Positions 8,478-19,979 of a stretch of 49,233 nt of DNA are shown one piece after another. The notes beneath the pieces were generated by a model. That model made no database searches, was not told the origin of the DNA, and was given only the letters and a program-made list of their open reading frames with translations. A program made the position numbers and the translations under genes. The stretch is from Burkholderiaceae bacterium (GTDB taxonomy: Bacteria > Pseudomonadota > Gammaproteobacteria > Burkholderiales > Burkholderiaceae_C): the NCBI GenBank assembly GCA_016790175.1, contig JAEUPI010000133.1:1-49233 (forward strand). Reading direction: 5' to 3'. The first letter of the stretch is position 1. Every line of letters starts with the position of its first letter.

Positions 8478-9584
8478 ATGACGCTGCCCATCCTCGTGAT
8501 CGGCGCCGGCAAGATCGGCCAGGTGGTGGCCGACCTGTTGGCGCTCGCCCCCAAGCGCGACTACGCGGTGACCTTGGCCGACTGCAATGAGCTGGCGCTC
8601 GCGGCCGCGGGATGCGTCGGCAGCCTTCGCACGCAAGTGCTCGACGTCGCCGACCCGGCCGCGCTGCGCGCGGCGATGGCCGGACAGTTTGCCGTGGTCA
8701 GCGCCGCGCCCTTCCATCTCACCGTGGCCATCGCCGAGGCCGCACGAGTGGCCGGGACACATTACCTGGATCTCACCGAAGACGTGGCGAGCACCCGCCG
8801 CATCCGGGCCCTCGCGCAGGATGCCGCACATGCCTTCGTGCCGCAGTGCGGGCTCGCGCCCGGGTTCATCTCGATCGTCGCGGCGGATCTCGCCCGCCGC
8901 TTCGACCGGCTCGACAGCGTGCGCATGCGCGTCGGCGCGCTGCCGGCCTACCCGAGCAATGCGCTGAACTACAACCTCACCTGGAGCACCGAGGGCGTCA
9001 TCAACGAATACATCGAGCCCTGCGAAGCCATCGTCGACGGCCGGCGCACGGAGGTGCCTGCGCTCGAGGAGCGCGAGGAGTTCGCACTCGACGGTGTGCT
9101 CTACGAGGCCTTCAACACCTCGGGCGGGCTGGGCACGCTGGCCGAGACGCTCGAAGGCCAGGTGCGCACGCTGAACTACCGCACCATCCGCTACCCCGGC
9201 CACGCGGCGATCATGAAGGCGCTGCTGCACGACCTGAGGTTGCGCGAGCGCCGCGAACTGCTGAAGGACATCCTGGAACACGCGGTGCCCGCGACGCTGC
9301 AGGACGTGGTGGTGATCTTCGTCACCGTCAGCGGCTGGCGCGACGGGCGCCTGATGCAGGAGACCTACGCTCGCAAGATCTACGCGCAGCCGCTGGCCGG
9401 CCGCATGCGCAGCGCGATCCAGGTCACCACCGCGAGCAGCGCCTGCGCCATGCTCGACCTGCTGGCCACGGGCGGGTTGCCCGCGCGTGGCTTCGTTCGT
9501 CAGGAGGATGCCGGTCTGGACGCCTTTGTCGCCAACCGATTCGGCCGGGTGTACGCGCCGCTCGACCACGCGCGTGCTGCCTAG
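8478..9584 (+). CDS. saccharopine dehydrogenase family protein (possible lysine dehydrogenase)
   Basis: 368 residues. The NAD(P)-binding Rossmann motif is LVIGAGKIGQVVADLL at the N-terminus, followed by DVADPAAL and VVSAAPFHLTVAIAEAA, then THYLDLTED. The catalytic-domain segment CGLAPGFISIVAADLARRF and the closing KIYAQPLAGRMRSAIQVTTAS are those of saccharopine dehydrogenase-like reductases. Length and the single-domain form fit the lysine 6-dehydrogenase or related amino-acid dehydrogenase branch better than true saccharopine dehydrogenase, but substrate is not proven. The divergent Lrp-type regulator supports an amino acid substrate. The gene ends 40 bases from the convergent pobR. Confidence 0.85.
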   Translation: MTLPILVIGAGKIGQVVADLLALAPKRDYAVTLADCNELALAAAGCVGSLRTQVLDVADPAALRAAMAGQFAVVSAAPFHLTVAIAEAARVAGTHYLDLTEDVASTRRIRALAQDAAHAFVPQCGLAPGFISIVAADLARRFDRLDSVRMRVGALPAYPSNALNYNLTWSTEGVINEYIEPCEAIVDGRRTEVPALEEREEFALDGVLYEAFNTSGGLGTLAETLEGQVRTLNYRTIRYPGHAAIMKALLHDLRLRERRELLKDILEHAVPATLQDVVVIFVTVSGWRDGRLMQETYARKIYAQPLAGRMRSAIQVTTASSACAMLDLLATGGLPARGFVRQEDAGLDAFVANRFGRVYAPLDHARAA

Positions 9585-9624
9585 GCCGCACCCGTGCCAC
9601 CTGCGTGCTGCATCGCTGTCGTTC

Positions 9625-10518
9625 TCATCGCCGAGCCGCATAGGCCGCACCGGCCGCGCGCCATTGCGTCGGCGTGCGACCGGTCTGGCGCTGAAAGAAG
9701 CGCGTGAAGTAGCCGGCGTCGCTGAAGCCGAGCCCGAGCGCAATCTGCTTGATGCTCAGGCCGGTGTAGGCCAGTTCGCGCTGCGCCTCCAGCAGCAGGC
9801 GCGCGTGCAGCACCGTCAACGCCGGACGGCCGGTGAGCTGCCGGCACACACGATTCAGCTGGGTCGGCGTGATGCCGATCTCGCCGGCGAAGGCCGCCAG
9901 CCGAGGCTGCCGGCGAAACCATGCTTCCACCAGTGCGCGATACCGGGCCAGATGCTGCGGCGCCCGCGCCGCGGGGCGGACGGCGGCATCGGCGGTGCCC
10001 GGTGCCTCGCGCTCCAGCGCAAGCACCAGCGCGCTCAACGCGGCGTCGATCGCCAGCCCCCGCCAGGGCCGCGGCGTGCGGAACTCGCAGTCCACCTGGT
10101 CGGCCGCGCGCCCCAATGCACGGGCCCCGGAAGCCGGGAGACGCAGCACGCGGGCCGCGATCGTGCGGTCGCGCAGGTCCGGCTCGCCCGCCAGCAGCGC
10201 GGCGAGGTGTGACTGCAGCACGGTGAACACCGTGCCCTCGATGCCCGGCTCGAAGCGGAATCCGTGCGGCGTCAGTGCCGGAACCGTCACGGCGCAAGGC
10301 CCGCGCAGCTCGTGCACCTGGGTGTCGAGCAGCGCCTGGCCGCGGCCCCGACGGATGTACAGAATTTGAAAGAGTGCATCGTGTCGGTGCGGGCGGATCT
10401 CCCAGTCGTGGCGCCGGCTGCGCTCGGCGATCGACTCGCAATGCAGCCAATCCGTCCACTGCTGGGCCGGCGCGTCGCCATAGAGCGTGTAAGTCGGCAG
10501 GCCGGCTGCGACGGGCAT
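9625..10518 (-). CDS. pobR: AraC-family activator of pobA
   Basis: 297 residues from ATG 10518. Upstream in-frame ATGs at 10584 and 10602 exist, but the conserved PobR-like start is MPVAAGLPTYTLYGD, and starting there leaves a 132-base divergent promoter. The N-terminal cupin-like effector domain includes EIRPHRHDALFQILYIRRGRG. The C-terminal AraC DNA-binding domain has two helix-turn-helices, GEIGITPTQLNRVCRQLTG and IKQIALGLGFSDAGYFTRFF. PobR-type regulators activate pobA in response to 4-hydroxybenzoate. The head-to-head arrangement with pobA is the classical one. Confidence 0.9.
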   Translation of the reverse strand: MPVAAGLPTYTLYGDAPAQQWTDWLHCESIAERSRRHDWEIRPHRHDALFQILYIRRGRGQALLDTQVHELRGPCAVTVPALTPHGFRFEPGIEGTVFTVLQSHLAALLAGEPDLRDRTIAARVLRLPASGARALGRAADQVDCEFRTPRPWRGLAIDAALSALVLALEREAPGTADAAVRPAARAPQHLARYRALVEAWFRRQPRLAAFAGEIGITPTQLNRVCRQLTGRPALTVLHARLLLEAQRELAYTGLSIKQIALGLGFSDAGYFTRFFQRQTGRTPTQWRAAGAAYAARR

Positions 10519-10587
10519 CGAAGCAACGCGGAGCAAACGGGTCACGATGTTCGGATTGTTCAAGAACGCGCGCCTTCCGTCCATTGA

Positions 10588-11817
<1,230 letters not shown>

Positions 11818-11910
11818 GAGTCTGGGCGGCAGTAATCGGTGCCCCGCGTCGGCCCCGATGCGGCCCCGGTCGCGCGCTGGCATCATGGCCGGCACCACGC
11901 AGGAGCCGCC

Positions 11911-12213
11911 ATGATTCTCGAGATCGCCGATATCCGCATCGCCGCCGGCAAGCAGGCCGAGTTCGACGAGGCCATCCAGCGTGGCATCGCCACCGTGATC
12001 AGCCAGGCCAAGGGCTTCCGCGGCTACAAGGTCAACAAGGGCATCGAGTCGCCCGAGCGCTACGTGCTGCAGATCTTCTGGGACACGCTGGAAGACCACA
12101 CGGTGCACTTCCGCGGCGGGCCACTGTTCCCGCAATGGCGCGCGATTGTCGGCCCGTACTTCGCGCAGCCCCCGCAGGTCGAACACTTCACGTTGCTGGC
12201 GAAGTCGGACTGA
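11911..12213 (+). CDS. antibiotic biosynthesis monooxygenase (ABM) domain protein
   Basis: 100 residues from ATG 11911, with AGGAG about 6 bases upstream; upstream in-frame sequence is not protein-like. It is a single dimeric alpha/beta-barrel ABM fold, with MILEIADIRIAAGKQAEFDEAI, QAKGFRGYKVNKGIE, YVLQIFWDTLEDHTVHFRG and a terminal VEHFTLLAKSD. Family members include cofactor-free monooxygenases and many proteins of unknown role, so function is not assigned. It lies 93 bases after pobA and 7 bases before the M20 peptidase, suggesting co-transcription with the latter. Confidence 0.85.
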   Translation: MILEIADIRIAAGKQAEFDEAIQRGIATVISQAKGFRGYKVNKGIESPERYVLQIFWDTLEDHTVHFRGGPLFPQWRAIVGPYFAQPPQVEHFTLLAKSD

Positions 12214-12220
12214 GTCCGCA

Positions 12221-13622
12221 ATGGACGGGCGCGCACTCGCGCTGCGACAGGCAGCCGAGCATTTCGACAGCGGCGCGTTCCAGCGCGAGCTGGCGCGCCG
12301 GGTGGCGCTGCCCACCGAAAGCGAGAACCCGGCACGCGCCGACGTGTTGCAGCGCTACCTCGCCGACGAGATCGCCCCCGCACTTGCCGCCATCGGCGGC
12401 GGCAGCTCAATCCATCCCAGCCCGGTACCCGGCGGACAGCCGTTCCTGATCGGCCAGCGGCTGGAGGACCCTTCGCGTCCGACCGTGCTCGTCTACGGGC
12501 ATGGCGACGTGGTTCGCGGACACGAGGGCCGCTGGCGTGATGGGCGCGACCCCTGGGCGCTCGCCACCGACGGTGAGCGCTGGTACGGCCGCGGCACGGC
12601 TGACAACAAGGGCCAGCACAGCATCAATCTCGCAGCGCTGGCTGCGCTGCATGCGGCCCGCGGCGGCTCGCTCGGCTTCAACCTCAAGCTGCTGGTCGAG
12701 ATGGGCGAGGAAACCGGCTCGCCGGGCCTGGCCGCGTTCTGCGCCGCCCACCGTAGCGAACTCGCCGCCGACGTGCTGATCGCCAGCGACGGTCCGCGGC
12801 TGCGCGCCGACCGGCCCACGGTGTACCTCGGCACACGCGGCGTCGCGAACTTCGACCTCACGCTCAAGCTGCGCGACGGCGGCCACCATTCAGGCAACTG
12901 GGGCGGCCTGCTTCGCAATCCCGGCACGGTGATCGCCAACGCGATCGCGAGCCTCGTCGACGGACGCGGCCGCATCCTCGTCGAGGGCCTGCGCCCACCG
13001 CCGATTCCGCCGTCGGTGCGGCGTGCGCTGGCCGACATCGAGGTCGGCGGCGGGGCCAACGATCCGGCGGTGGACCGCGAGTGGGGCGAGCCCGGCCTCA
13101 CGCCGGCCGAGCGTGTGTTCGGCTGGAACACGGTGGAGGTGCTGGCCTACACCACCGGCAACCCGGCCCAGCCGGTCAACGCCATCCCGCCCGAGGCGCG
13201 CGCGCACCTGCAGCTGCGCTTCGTGGTCGGCACCGATGCGTCGAAGCTGCGCGCGGTCGTGCAGGCCCATCTGGGCGAGCATGGCTTCGGCGACGTGGAG
13301 GTCAGCGAGCCGGTGATCATGGCCGCCACGCGGCTCGACCCCGACAACGACTGGGTGCGCCTGGCGATGCAGTCGATCGAGCGCACCACCGGCAAGAAGC
13401 CGGCCCTTCTGCCCAACCTGGGCGGCTCGCTGCCCAACGACGTATTCGCCGACATCCTCGGCCTGCCCACGGTGTGGGTGCCGCATTCGTACCCGGCCTG
13501 CTCGCAGCATGCGCCGAACGAGCATGTGCTCGCGCCGCTGATGCGCGAGGGCCTGCTGATGATGACGGGGCTGTTCGCCGACGTCGCGGCGCTGCAGTTC
13601 AGACGTCGCGCGCGAGATGCGC

Positions 13623-13636
<14 letters not shown>
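12221..13636 (+). CDS. M20 family metallopeptidase (dipeptidase-like)
   Basis: 471 residues. Zinc-site motifs of the M20 family are visible: VLVYGHGDVV (first His-x-Asp), RGTADNKGQHSIN (bridging Asp), EMGEETGSPGL (catalytic Glu and zinc Glu), IASDGPR, and the last histidine in PACSQHAPNEHV near the C-terminus. The dimerisation domain (about 195-360) includes LTLKLRDGGHHSGNWGG. No signal peptide, so cytoplasmic. Probable substrates are dipeptides or N-acyl amino acids; specificity is not visible. The start ATG 12221 follows the ABM stop by 7 bases. Its last 14 bases overlap the 3' end of the convergent hydrogenase large-subunit gene. Confidence 0.92.
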
Positions 13637-15365
<1,729 letters not shown>

Positions 15366-15387
15366 CACAGGTCCTCAGTCGGCCGGT

Positions 15388-16692
15388 TTAGTCAGCCAGG
15401 TTGTCGGCCACGAGCTCCAGCAGGCTCTCGACCTTCTTGTTCCAGTGCGCATGCTTGGCGCCCTGCTCGAGCGTGATGCGGCATTGCCCGCAGCTGGTGA
15501 CGAAACGCTCGGCGCCGGTGGCCTCGACCTGCGCCTGCTTCATCGCAAACACCTTGTGGCGCAGCGGCGTCGCGCGCTGGTTCGACACCACGCCGCCGCC
15601 GCCGCCGCAGCAGAAGCCCGCGAGCCCGTGGTCCTTCAGCTCCCTCAACTCGAAGCCGAGCGCGGCCAGCACCCGCCGTGCCGCGGCCTCCAGCCCGCCC
15701 CGGCGCACGATCTGGCACGGGTCGTGGAAGGTCGCGCTGGCGCCGATGGGCTTGACGCGGATGCGCCCGCTGGCGAGCAGCTCGTCGAGGAACTCCGTCA
15801 TATGAACGATGCGCACCGGCAGCGCAGCGCCGTACCACTTGGCCGCCTCCCAGCGCGCCGCGCCGTAGGCATGACCGCATTCGGGCAGCAGCACGGTCTT
15901 GGCGCCGATCTTCACCGCGGTGTCGATCAGCGCGCGCGTGAGCCGCTCCTGCAGCGGCAGGTCGCCGTTGTTGAAGCCGATGTTGCTGGCGTCGAAGCCC
16001 TCCGGGTGCATCGTCCAGCTGGCGCCGATGCGGTTCAGGATCTTGGCCGTGTCGGCCAGGGCCTTGGTGTGCTCGCCCAGCTCGGCCGGCGCGGCGGTGA
16101 CCAGGATGTCGGCCTGCGACGCCCCGCACGCGATCGGCACGCCGTGGGCCTCGGAGGCCTCGGCCAGGATGTCGGGCAGATCCTCGCCGGGAGTGGCCGG
16201 GCTGCCCCATTCCTTCGCCGTGCGGTCCATCAGCGCCAGGCGTTCGGGAATGAGGCCGGCCTTGAACATGCCGTGCCGCGCTTCCTTGACCAGCTCCGCG
16301 ATGTCGATGCCCATCGGACACACCATGGTGCAGCGACCACACATGGTGCACGAGTCGTAGATCAGTTCCTGCCAGCGCTCGAGCTCGGCGATCGTGGGCT
16401 TCTTGACCAGCCCCAGTGCCCGCACCACCGGCGCGAACGGCGACACCTCGCGGAAGTAGGCGCGGCGGAACAGCTCCAGCTTGTAGACCGGCGTGTACTT
16501 GGCCTCGCCGGTGGCAATGTGGAAGTGGCAGGCCTCGGCGCACATGCCGCAGCGCACGCAGCTCTCCATGTGCAACGCGGCGGTGACGCCGAATTCGCGC
16601 ACGAAGCTGCGCAGCGCGGCGTCGATGCGAGCCTGATCGCCCAGATCGCCCTGCTTGTCGAAGGCCGGGCCGGCGGTTGCCGCTGTGGTCAT
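15388..16692 (-). CDS. isp2: Isp2-type heterodisulfide-reductase-like Fe-S protein
   Basis: 434 residues from ATG 16692, which overlaps the isp1 stop as ATGA. The N-terminal half has two [4Fe-4S] ferredoxin motifs, CVRCGMCAEACH and CTMCGRCTMVCPMG. The C-terminal half carries HdrD/GlpC-like CCG-type cysteines: LLPECGH, FHDPCQIVRRGG, GFCCGGGGG and TSCGQC. In Isp hydrogenases this protein passes electrons between the hydrogenase and the membrane partner Isp1 on the cytoplasmic or membrane side. It has no signal peptide, matching the family. It lies 22 bases before hynL. Confidence 0.93.
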   Translation of the reverse strand: MTTAATAGPAFDKQGDLGDQARIDAALRSFVREFGVTAALHMESCVRCGMCAEACHFHIATGEAKYTPVYKLELFRRAYFREVSPFAPVVRALGLVKKPTIAELERWQELIYDSCTMCGRCTMVCPMGIDIAELVKEARHGMFKAGLIPERLALMDRTAKEWGSPATPGEDLPDILAEASEAHGVPIACGASQADILVTAAPAELGEHTKALADTAKILNRIGASWTMHPEGFDASNIGFNNGDLPLQERLTRALIDTAVKIGAKTVLLPECGHAYGAARWEAAKWYGAALPVRIVHMTEFLDELLASGRIRVKPIGASATFHDPCQIVRRGGLEAAARRVLAALGFELRELKDHGLAGFCCGGGGGVVSNQRATPLRHKVFAMKQAQVEATGAERFVTSCGQCRITLEQGAKHAHWNKKVESLLELVADNLAD

Positions 16693-17348
16693 ACCGATAC
16701 CCCGCGATGGCCGAAACGCCGGCCGGTGGCGCCGCGCGAGAACACGAACAACACCGCGTGCATCAGCTTGCCGAACGGAAACCAGATCAGGAAGGCAGCG
16801 ATGCTCAGCACGTGCCACGCGAGCAGCGTCTCGTAGCGTGCGCCCAGATGGCTGGTGGCCAGCAGGCCGGTGACGACGGGCAGCGTGGTCATCACCCAGC
16901 TGATGTAGTCGCCGGCATGCGAGAGCAGCCGCGTCACCGGATGCGTCATGCGGCGCGCCAGTGCGGCCAGCAGCGCCGCCAGCGTGATCACGCCGACGCC
17001 GAAGACCAGATTGCTCGGCAGCGCCGGCCAATGCAGACCGGTGAGCTGGCGGATGAAGAGAATGTGCGGCGCCAGGCCGAACACCACGACCGCGAGCCCG
17101 ATGTGGAACACATAGCTGTTGATGGTGACGAACAGCGTGCGCTGCAGGAACTCGGCGCGCGGCCACATGCGGCGCAGGATCGTGCGCAGTGCGGCCAGGG
17201 CCGGCCCCGGCGCACCCTCGCGCGCCGGCGAGAGGTCGTCCACGCGCGGCAGCAGCAGCACCCCGACCAGCCGCCACAGCGTGCCCAGCGCGAAGACGGC
17301 GAATCCGACGGTGAGCGCCGGTCCGCGGGCGAAGTCGAGCAGTTCCAT
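16689..17348 (-). CDS. isp1: Isp1-type cytochrome b membrane subunit (NarI-like)
   Basis: 219 residues with about five hydrophobic segments, related to NarI/DsrM respiratory cytochromes b. Candidate haem histidines lie in NSYVFHIGLAVVVFGLAPHI, in LLSHAGDYISW and in LLAWHVLSIAAFLIWFPFGKLMH. Charged basic C-terminus (GRRFGHRGVSV) on the likely cytoplasmic side. The gene begins 3 bases after the hynS stop and overlaps isp2 by 4 bases, so the subunits are made in a coupled manner. Role: quinone-linked or reverse electron transfer between the hydrogenase and Isp2. Confidence 0.93.
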   Translation of the reverse strand: MELLDFARGPALTVGFAVFALGTLWRLVGVLLLPRVDDLSPAREGAPGPALAALRTILRRMWPRAEFLQRTLFVTINSYVFHIGLAVVVFGLAPHILFIRQLTGLHWPALPSNLVFGVGVITLAALLAALARRMTHPVTRLLSHAGDYISWVMTTLPVVTGLLATSHLGARYETLLAWHVLSIAAFLIWFPFGKLMHAVLFVFSRGATGRRFGHRGVSV

Positions 17349-17351
17349 CGT

Positions 17352-18413
17352 TCAGCCCTCCGCCTGGTCTGCCGCGCGCTGGCGGCCGCGTGCCATCGCC
17401 GCCGCGCCGATGCCCGCGGCCACGCCGGCCGCCGCGGCGATGCCGATCACCCGGCCCATGTCGGCCGTGGCCGTCGACAGCGGCGCATAAAGGCCGCCCC
17501 GGTCCCAGAAGCGCGCTTCGCTGCAACCGATGCAGCCATGTCCGCTCTGGATCGGGAACGAGGTGCCGCCGTTCCACTTCAGCGTGGCGCAGGCGTTGTA
17601 GGTCACCGGCCCCTTGCAGCCCAGTTCGAACAGGCACCAGCCCTGTCGGGCGCCCTCGTCGTCGAAGCTCTTGGCGAACAGGCCGCGCTCATAGAACGGC
17701 CGCCGGTAGCAGCGGTCGTGGATGCTCTCGCCGAAGAACGCGCGCGGCCGGTTCATCGCGTCGAGCTCGGGCAACTTGCCGAACGCCAGGAAATGCGTGA
17801 TCGTGCCCGCCATCGCCTGCGGCAGCGGCGGACAACCGGGCACGTTGATCACCGGCTTGCCCTTGACCAGCGCGCTGATCGGCACCGCGCCGGTCGGGTT
17901 CGGATGCGCCTCGGGCAAGCCGCCGAAGGCCGCACAGGTACCGACCGCGATCACCGCCGCGGCCTGCTCGACCGTCTCGGCGAGCATCGCCAGGTTGGTA
18001 TGGCCGGCAATCGTCGAGTACACGCCGCCGTCGGCCGTCGGCACCGAACCGTCGACCACCACGATGTAGCGGCCGGCGTTGTCCTTCATCGATTGGCGAC
18101 GCGCGTTCTCGGCTGCCTCGCCCGACACCGACTGCAGCGTGTGGTGATAGTCGAGCGAGATGAAATCGAAGATCAGGTCTTCGAGGTTCGGGCTGAACGA
18201 GCGGGTGAGCGATTCGGTGCAGCCGGTGCATTCCTGAAAGCTGAGCCAGATCACGGCCTGGCGCCGGGCCTTCTGCAGGCCGGCGGCCATCTGTGCCGCG
18301 GCCTGCGGCGGCAGCGCCAGCAAGGCCGCCATCGCCGTGCTGTATTGCAGCAGCGCTCGCCGCGAGATGCCTCGCTCGCGCAGCATCGCGCCCAGTTCAC
18401 GGGCTTGCGTCAT
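17352..18413 (-). CDS. hynS: [NiFe] hydrogenase small subunit with Tat signal
   Basis: 353 residues from ATG 18413, overlapping the protease stop as ATGA, with AGGAG 9 bases upstream. The Tat signal is GISRRALLQYSTAMAALLAL. Proximal-cluster cysteines start at ECTGC (C62, C65) with GTCAAFGGLPEA and GCPPLP. The extra cysteines that mark oxygen-tolerant [4Fe-3S] enzymes are absent (CTGC rather than CTCC, GG rather than GC). Further Fe-S ligands are in IHDRCYRR, GWCLFELGCKGP, YNACATLKWNGG and HGCIGCSEARFWD. A C-terminal hydrophobic anchor (VIGIAAAAGVAAGIGAAAM) follows. It carries electrons from the NiFe site to the membrane partner. Confidence 0.96.
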   Translation of the reverse strand: MTQARELGAMLRERGISRRALLQYSTAMAALLALPPQAAAQMAAGLQKARRQAVIWLSFQECTGCTESLTRSFSPNLEDLIFDFISLDYHHTLQSVSGEAAENARRQSMKDNAGRYIVVVDGSVPTADGGVYSTIAGHTNLAMLAETVEQAAAVIAVGTCAAFGGLPEAHPNPTGAVPISALVKGKPVINVPGCPPLPQAMAGTITHFLAFGKLPELDAMNRPRAFFGESIHDRCYRRPFYERGLFAKSFDDEGARQGWCLFELGCKGPVTYNACATLKWNGGTSFPIQSGHGCIGCSEARFWDRGGLYAPLSTATADMGRVIGIAAAAGVAAGIGAAAMARGRQRAADQAEG

Positions 18414-18940
18414 GCATCGCTCTCCTGCCGGTTGTGTGCGGCATGCCCGTGCCGGGCACGCCACCGTTCGATCAGCCGCTGCACCTCATGACACAGCCGC
18501 GGCAGCGCCTCGGCAACCGGTGCGCTCGGTGCCAGGCTCAGCGACGTGCTCTGCGGCTCGACGGCCACCAGCGCCCGGTGCTCGGGCAGGCAGCCGCTCA
18601 ACGCGGCCGCACCCAGCAGATCGCCCAGCGCCAGCTCGTGCGCGCTGTGATGGCGCCCGCGCAGCTGCGCATCCATCGCCGCCCCTTCGAAGACCCGCAC
18701 CGTGCCCGGCTCGGCGCCGAACCGTGCGGCATCCACCGCGATCAAGGCCGATGTGCCCTCGATCTCGGGCAGCAAGGCCAGCCCCATCGTGCCGCCGTCG
18801 CGCCAGCGCACCGGCGTATGGGCGTCCGCGACTCCACCTGCCATTCGATCGACCACCAGCGGCCCGGCCGCGTCGTCGCCGAGCAAGCGGTTGCCCAGGC
18901 CCAGCACCAGGATCGTCGTGTCACCGGCCATGGCTTGCAT
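18410..18940 (-). CDS. hynD: hydrogenase maturation protease (HyaD/HycI family)
   Basis: 176 residues; start ATG 18940, or ATG 18931 in the same frame. The start motif LVLGLGNRLLGDDAAGP has the nickel-sensing acidic residue as Asp23, which aligns with E. coli HybD Glu16 and HycI Asp16. The other two ligands are in ALIAVDAARFG and HSAHELALGD. The enzyme cuts the C-terminal tail of the large subunit after nickel insertion, here expected after H565 of HynL. It leads the operon, and its stop overlaps the hynS start. Assignment to HynL is by position. Confidence 0.93.
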   Translation of the reverse strand: MQAMAGDTTILVLGLGNRLLGDDAAGPLVVDRMAGGVADAHTPVRWRDGGTMGLALLPEIEGTSALIAVDAARFGAEPGTVRVFEGAAMDAQLRGRHHSAHELALGDLLGAAALSGCLPEHRALVAVEPQSTSLSLAPSAPVAEALPRLCHEVQRLIERWRARHGHAAHNRQESDA

Positions 18941-19087
18941 CGTCAGCGGCTCATCCAGGCCGGCACGCTACGCCGGCTTCGTGACGCCCCGATTGACATG
19001 CATCATCGTCGGGCCCTGCGCCGCCGGCCTATGCTGCGGGCAGGCAACGGGTGGGCGGCATGCCGCACCCCGCGCCAACGAACCAAC
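18941..19087. promoter_or_regulatory. divergent region between hynD and hypC
   Basis: 147 bases between the two start codons, expected to hold both promoters. It contains a GCCGGC-N7-GCCGGC dyad (18959-18977). TTGACA occurs at 18993-18998 on the plus strand, but the nearest -10-like TATGCT is 31 bases away, so it is not a normal sigma-70 promoter. I see no clear sigma-54 element. Confidence 0.35.
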
Positions 19088-19312
19088 ATGTGCTTCACCA
19101 TCCCAATGCGGGTCGTCGCCGTCGACGGCCTGAGTGCGCTTTGCGAGGCCAAGGGCACGACGCGCAGCGTGAGCCTGTTTCTGCTGCAGCATGAGTCGAT
19201 CGCGCCGGGCGACATGCTGCTGATCCATCTCGACAGCGCGGTGCAGAAGGTATCGGCCGACGAGGCCCGCGCGACCTGGGCGCTGATCGACGAGATACTC
19301 GCCCTCGGTTGA
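19088..19312 (+). CDS. hypC: HypC/HupF family hydrogenase assembly chaperone
   Basis: 74 residues beginning MCFTIPMRVVAVDG, with the essential N-terminal Met-Cys of HypC-type chaperones after Met removal. The remainder RSVSLFLLQHESIAPGDMLLIHLDSAVQKVSADEA follows the family pattern (usually VGDYVLVHVGFAI). HypC binds the large-subunit precursor and carries the Fe(CN)2CO moiety with HypD. The sequence is divergent from common HypC (FTIPM instead of LxIPG), suggesting a subunit-specific chaperone for HynL, like HupF or HybG. It is transcribed away from the operon. No other hyp genes are in the window. It ends 10 bases from the convergent HAD gene. Confidence 0.85.
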   Translation: MCFTIPMRVVAVDGLSALCEAKGTTRSVSLFLLQHESIAPGDMLLIHLDSAVQKVSADEARATWALIDEILALG

Positions 19313-19322
19313 CGCCCGGGGG

Positions 19323-19979
19323 TCACAAGACCACGGCGATCCCGAGCATCGACGCCGCCTCGCGCACCGATCGCACCGGATCGAGCACGTCGAAATGCAC
19401 GGTTGGCAATCCGATCCGGCGCGCGCCTTCGACGTTGCGCAGCTGGTCGTCGACGAACAGCGCGTCCGTCGCCTCGACACCGAGCTGCGACAGGCAGTCG
19501 CGGTAGGCACGCGGATCGGGCTTCAGCACCCCGGTGTAGGTGGCATCGACGATCACGTCGAACAGCCTCAGCAGCGCCATGCGCTCGCGCAGCGCGCGGC
19601 CGTAGAACAGATCGAGCTCGTTGGACAGGATCGCGAGCCGACACCCGGCCGCATGCGCCGCGCGCACCAACACCTCGGTCTCGGGCCGTACAACGGCGTC
19701 GGGATCGTCGCCGCGCGCGCGCTGCACCAGCCGTTCCATGCGGTCCCAGGTTTCACCGAGCAGCGCACCGACCTCGCGGGTGCGGGCGAGCCAGTAGTCG
19801 CGCTCGCTGATCCGGCCGGCCTGCATGTCGCGCCACAGCGCATCGTTCGCGGGGTCGAACGGGCCCCGCCACGTCAGCGTGCCCGGCGCGAGGCCGAGTG
19901 CGCGTTCGCTGGCAGGATGCGTCTCGAACAGCGTGCGGCTGATCACGCCGCCGAAGTCGAGGATGAGCGCCCTGTTCAT
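19323..19979 (-). CDS. HAD-superfamily hydrolase (HAD-IA)
   Basis: 218 residues from ATG 19979, overlapping the upstream stop as ATGA. Motif I is LILDFGGV with nucleophile Asp8; the second Asp is Gly, as is common in the FDFGGV group. Motif II is LAILSNELDLFYG, the motif III lysine is in VLKPDPRAYRDCL, and motif IV is FVDDQLRNVEGAR. These are typical of small-molecule phosphatases or haloacid-dehalogenase-like enzymes; substrate unknown. It is the last gene of the aldehyde dehydrogenase, aminotransferase, UPF0261 operon, so it probably acts on a phosphorylated or related intermediate of that pathway (inference). Confidence 0.88.
   Translation of the reverse strand: MNRALILDFGGVISRTLFETHPASERALGLAPGTLTWRGPFDPANDALWRDMQAGRISERDYWLARTREVGALLGETWDRMERLVQRARGDDPDAVVRPETEVLVRAAHAAGCRLAILSNELDLFYGRALRERMALLRLFDVIVDATYTGVLKPDPRAYRDCLSQLGVEATDALFVDDQLRNVEGARRIGLPTVHFDVLDPVRSVREAASMLGIAVVL

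Noticed and set aside
17352-18413. Oxygen-tolerant [4Fe-3S] type small subunit
   Set aside because: The two extra cysteines near the proximal cluster are absent (CTGC, and GG after GTCAAF).
18993-19035. Sigma-70 promoter for hypC (TTGACA ... TATGCT)
   Set aside because: The spacer is 31 bases, too long for a working -35/-10 pair.
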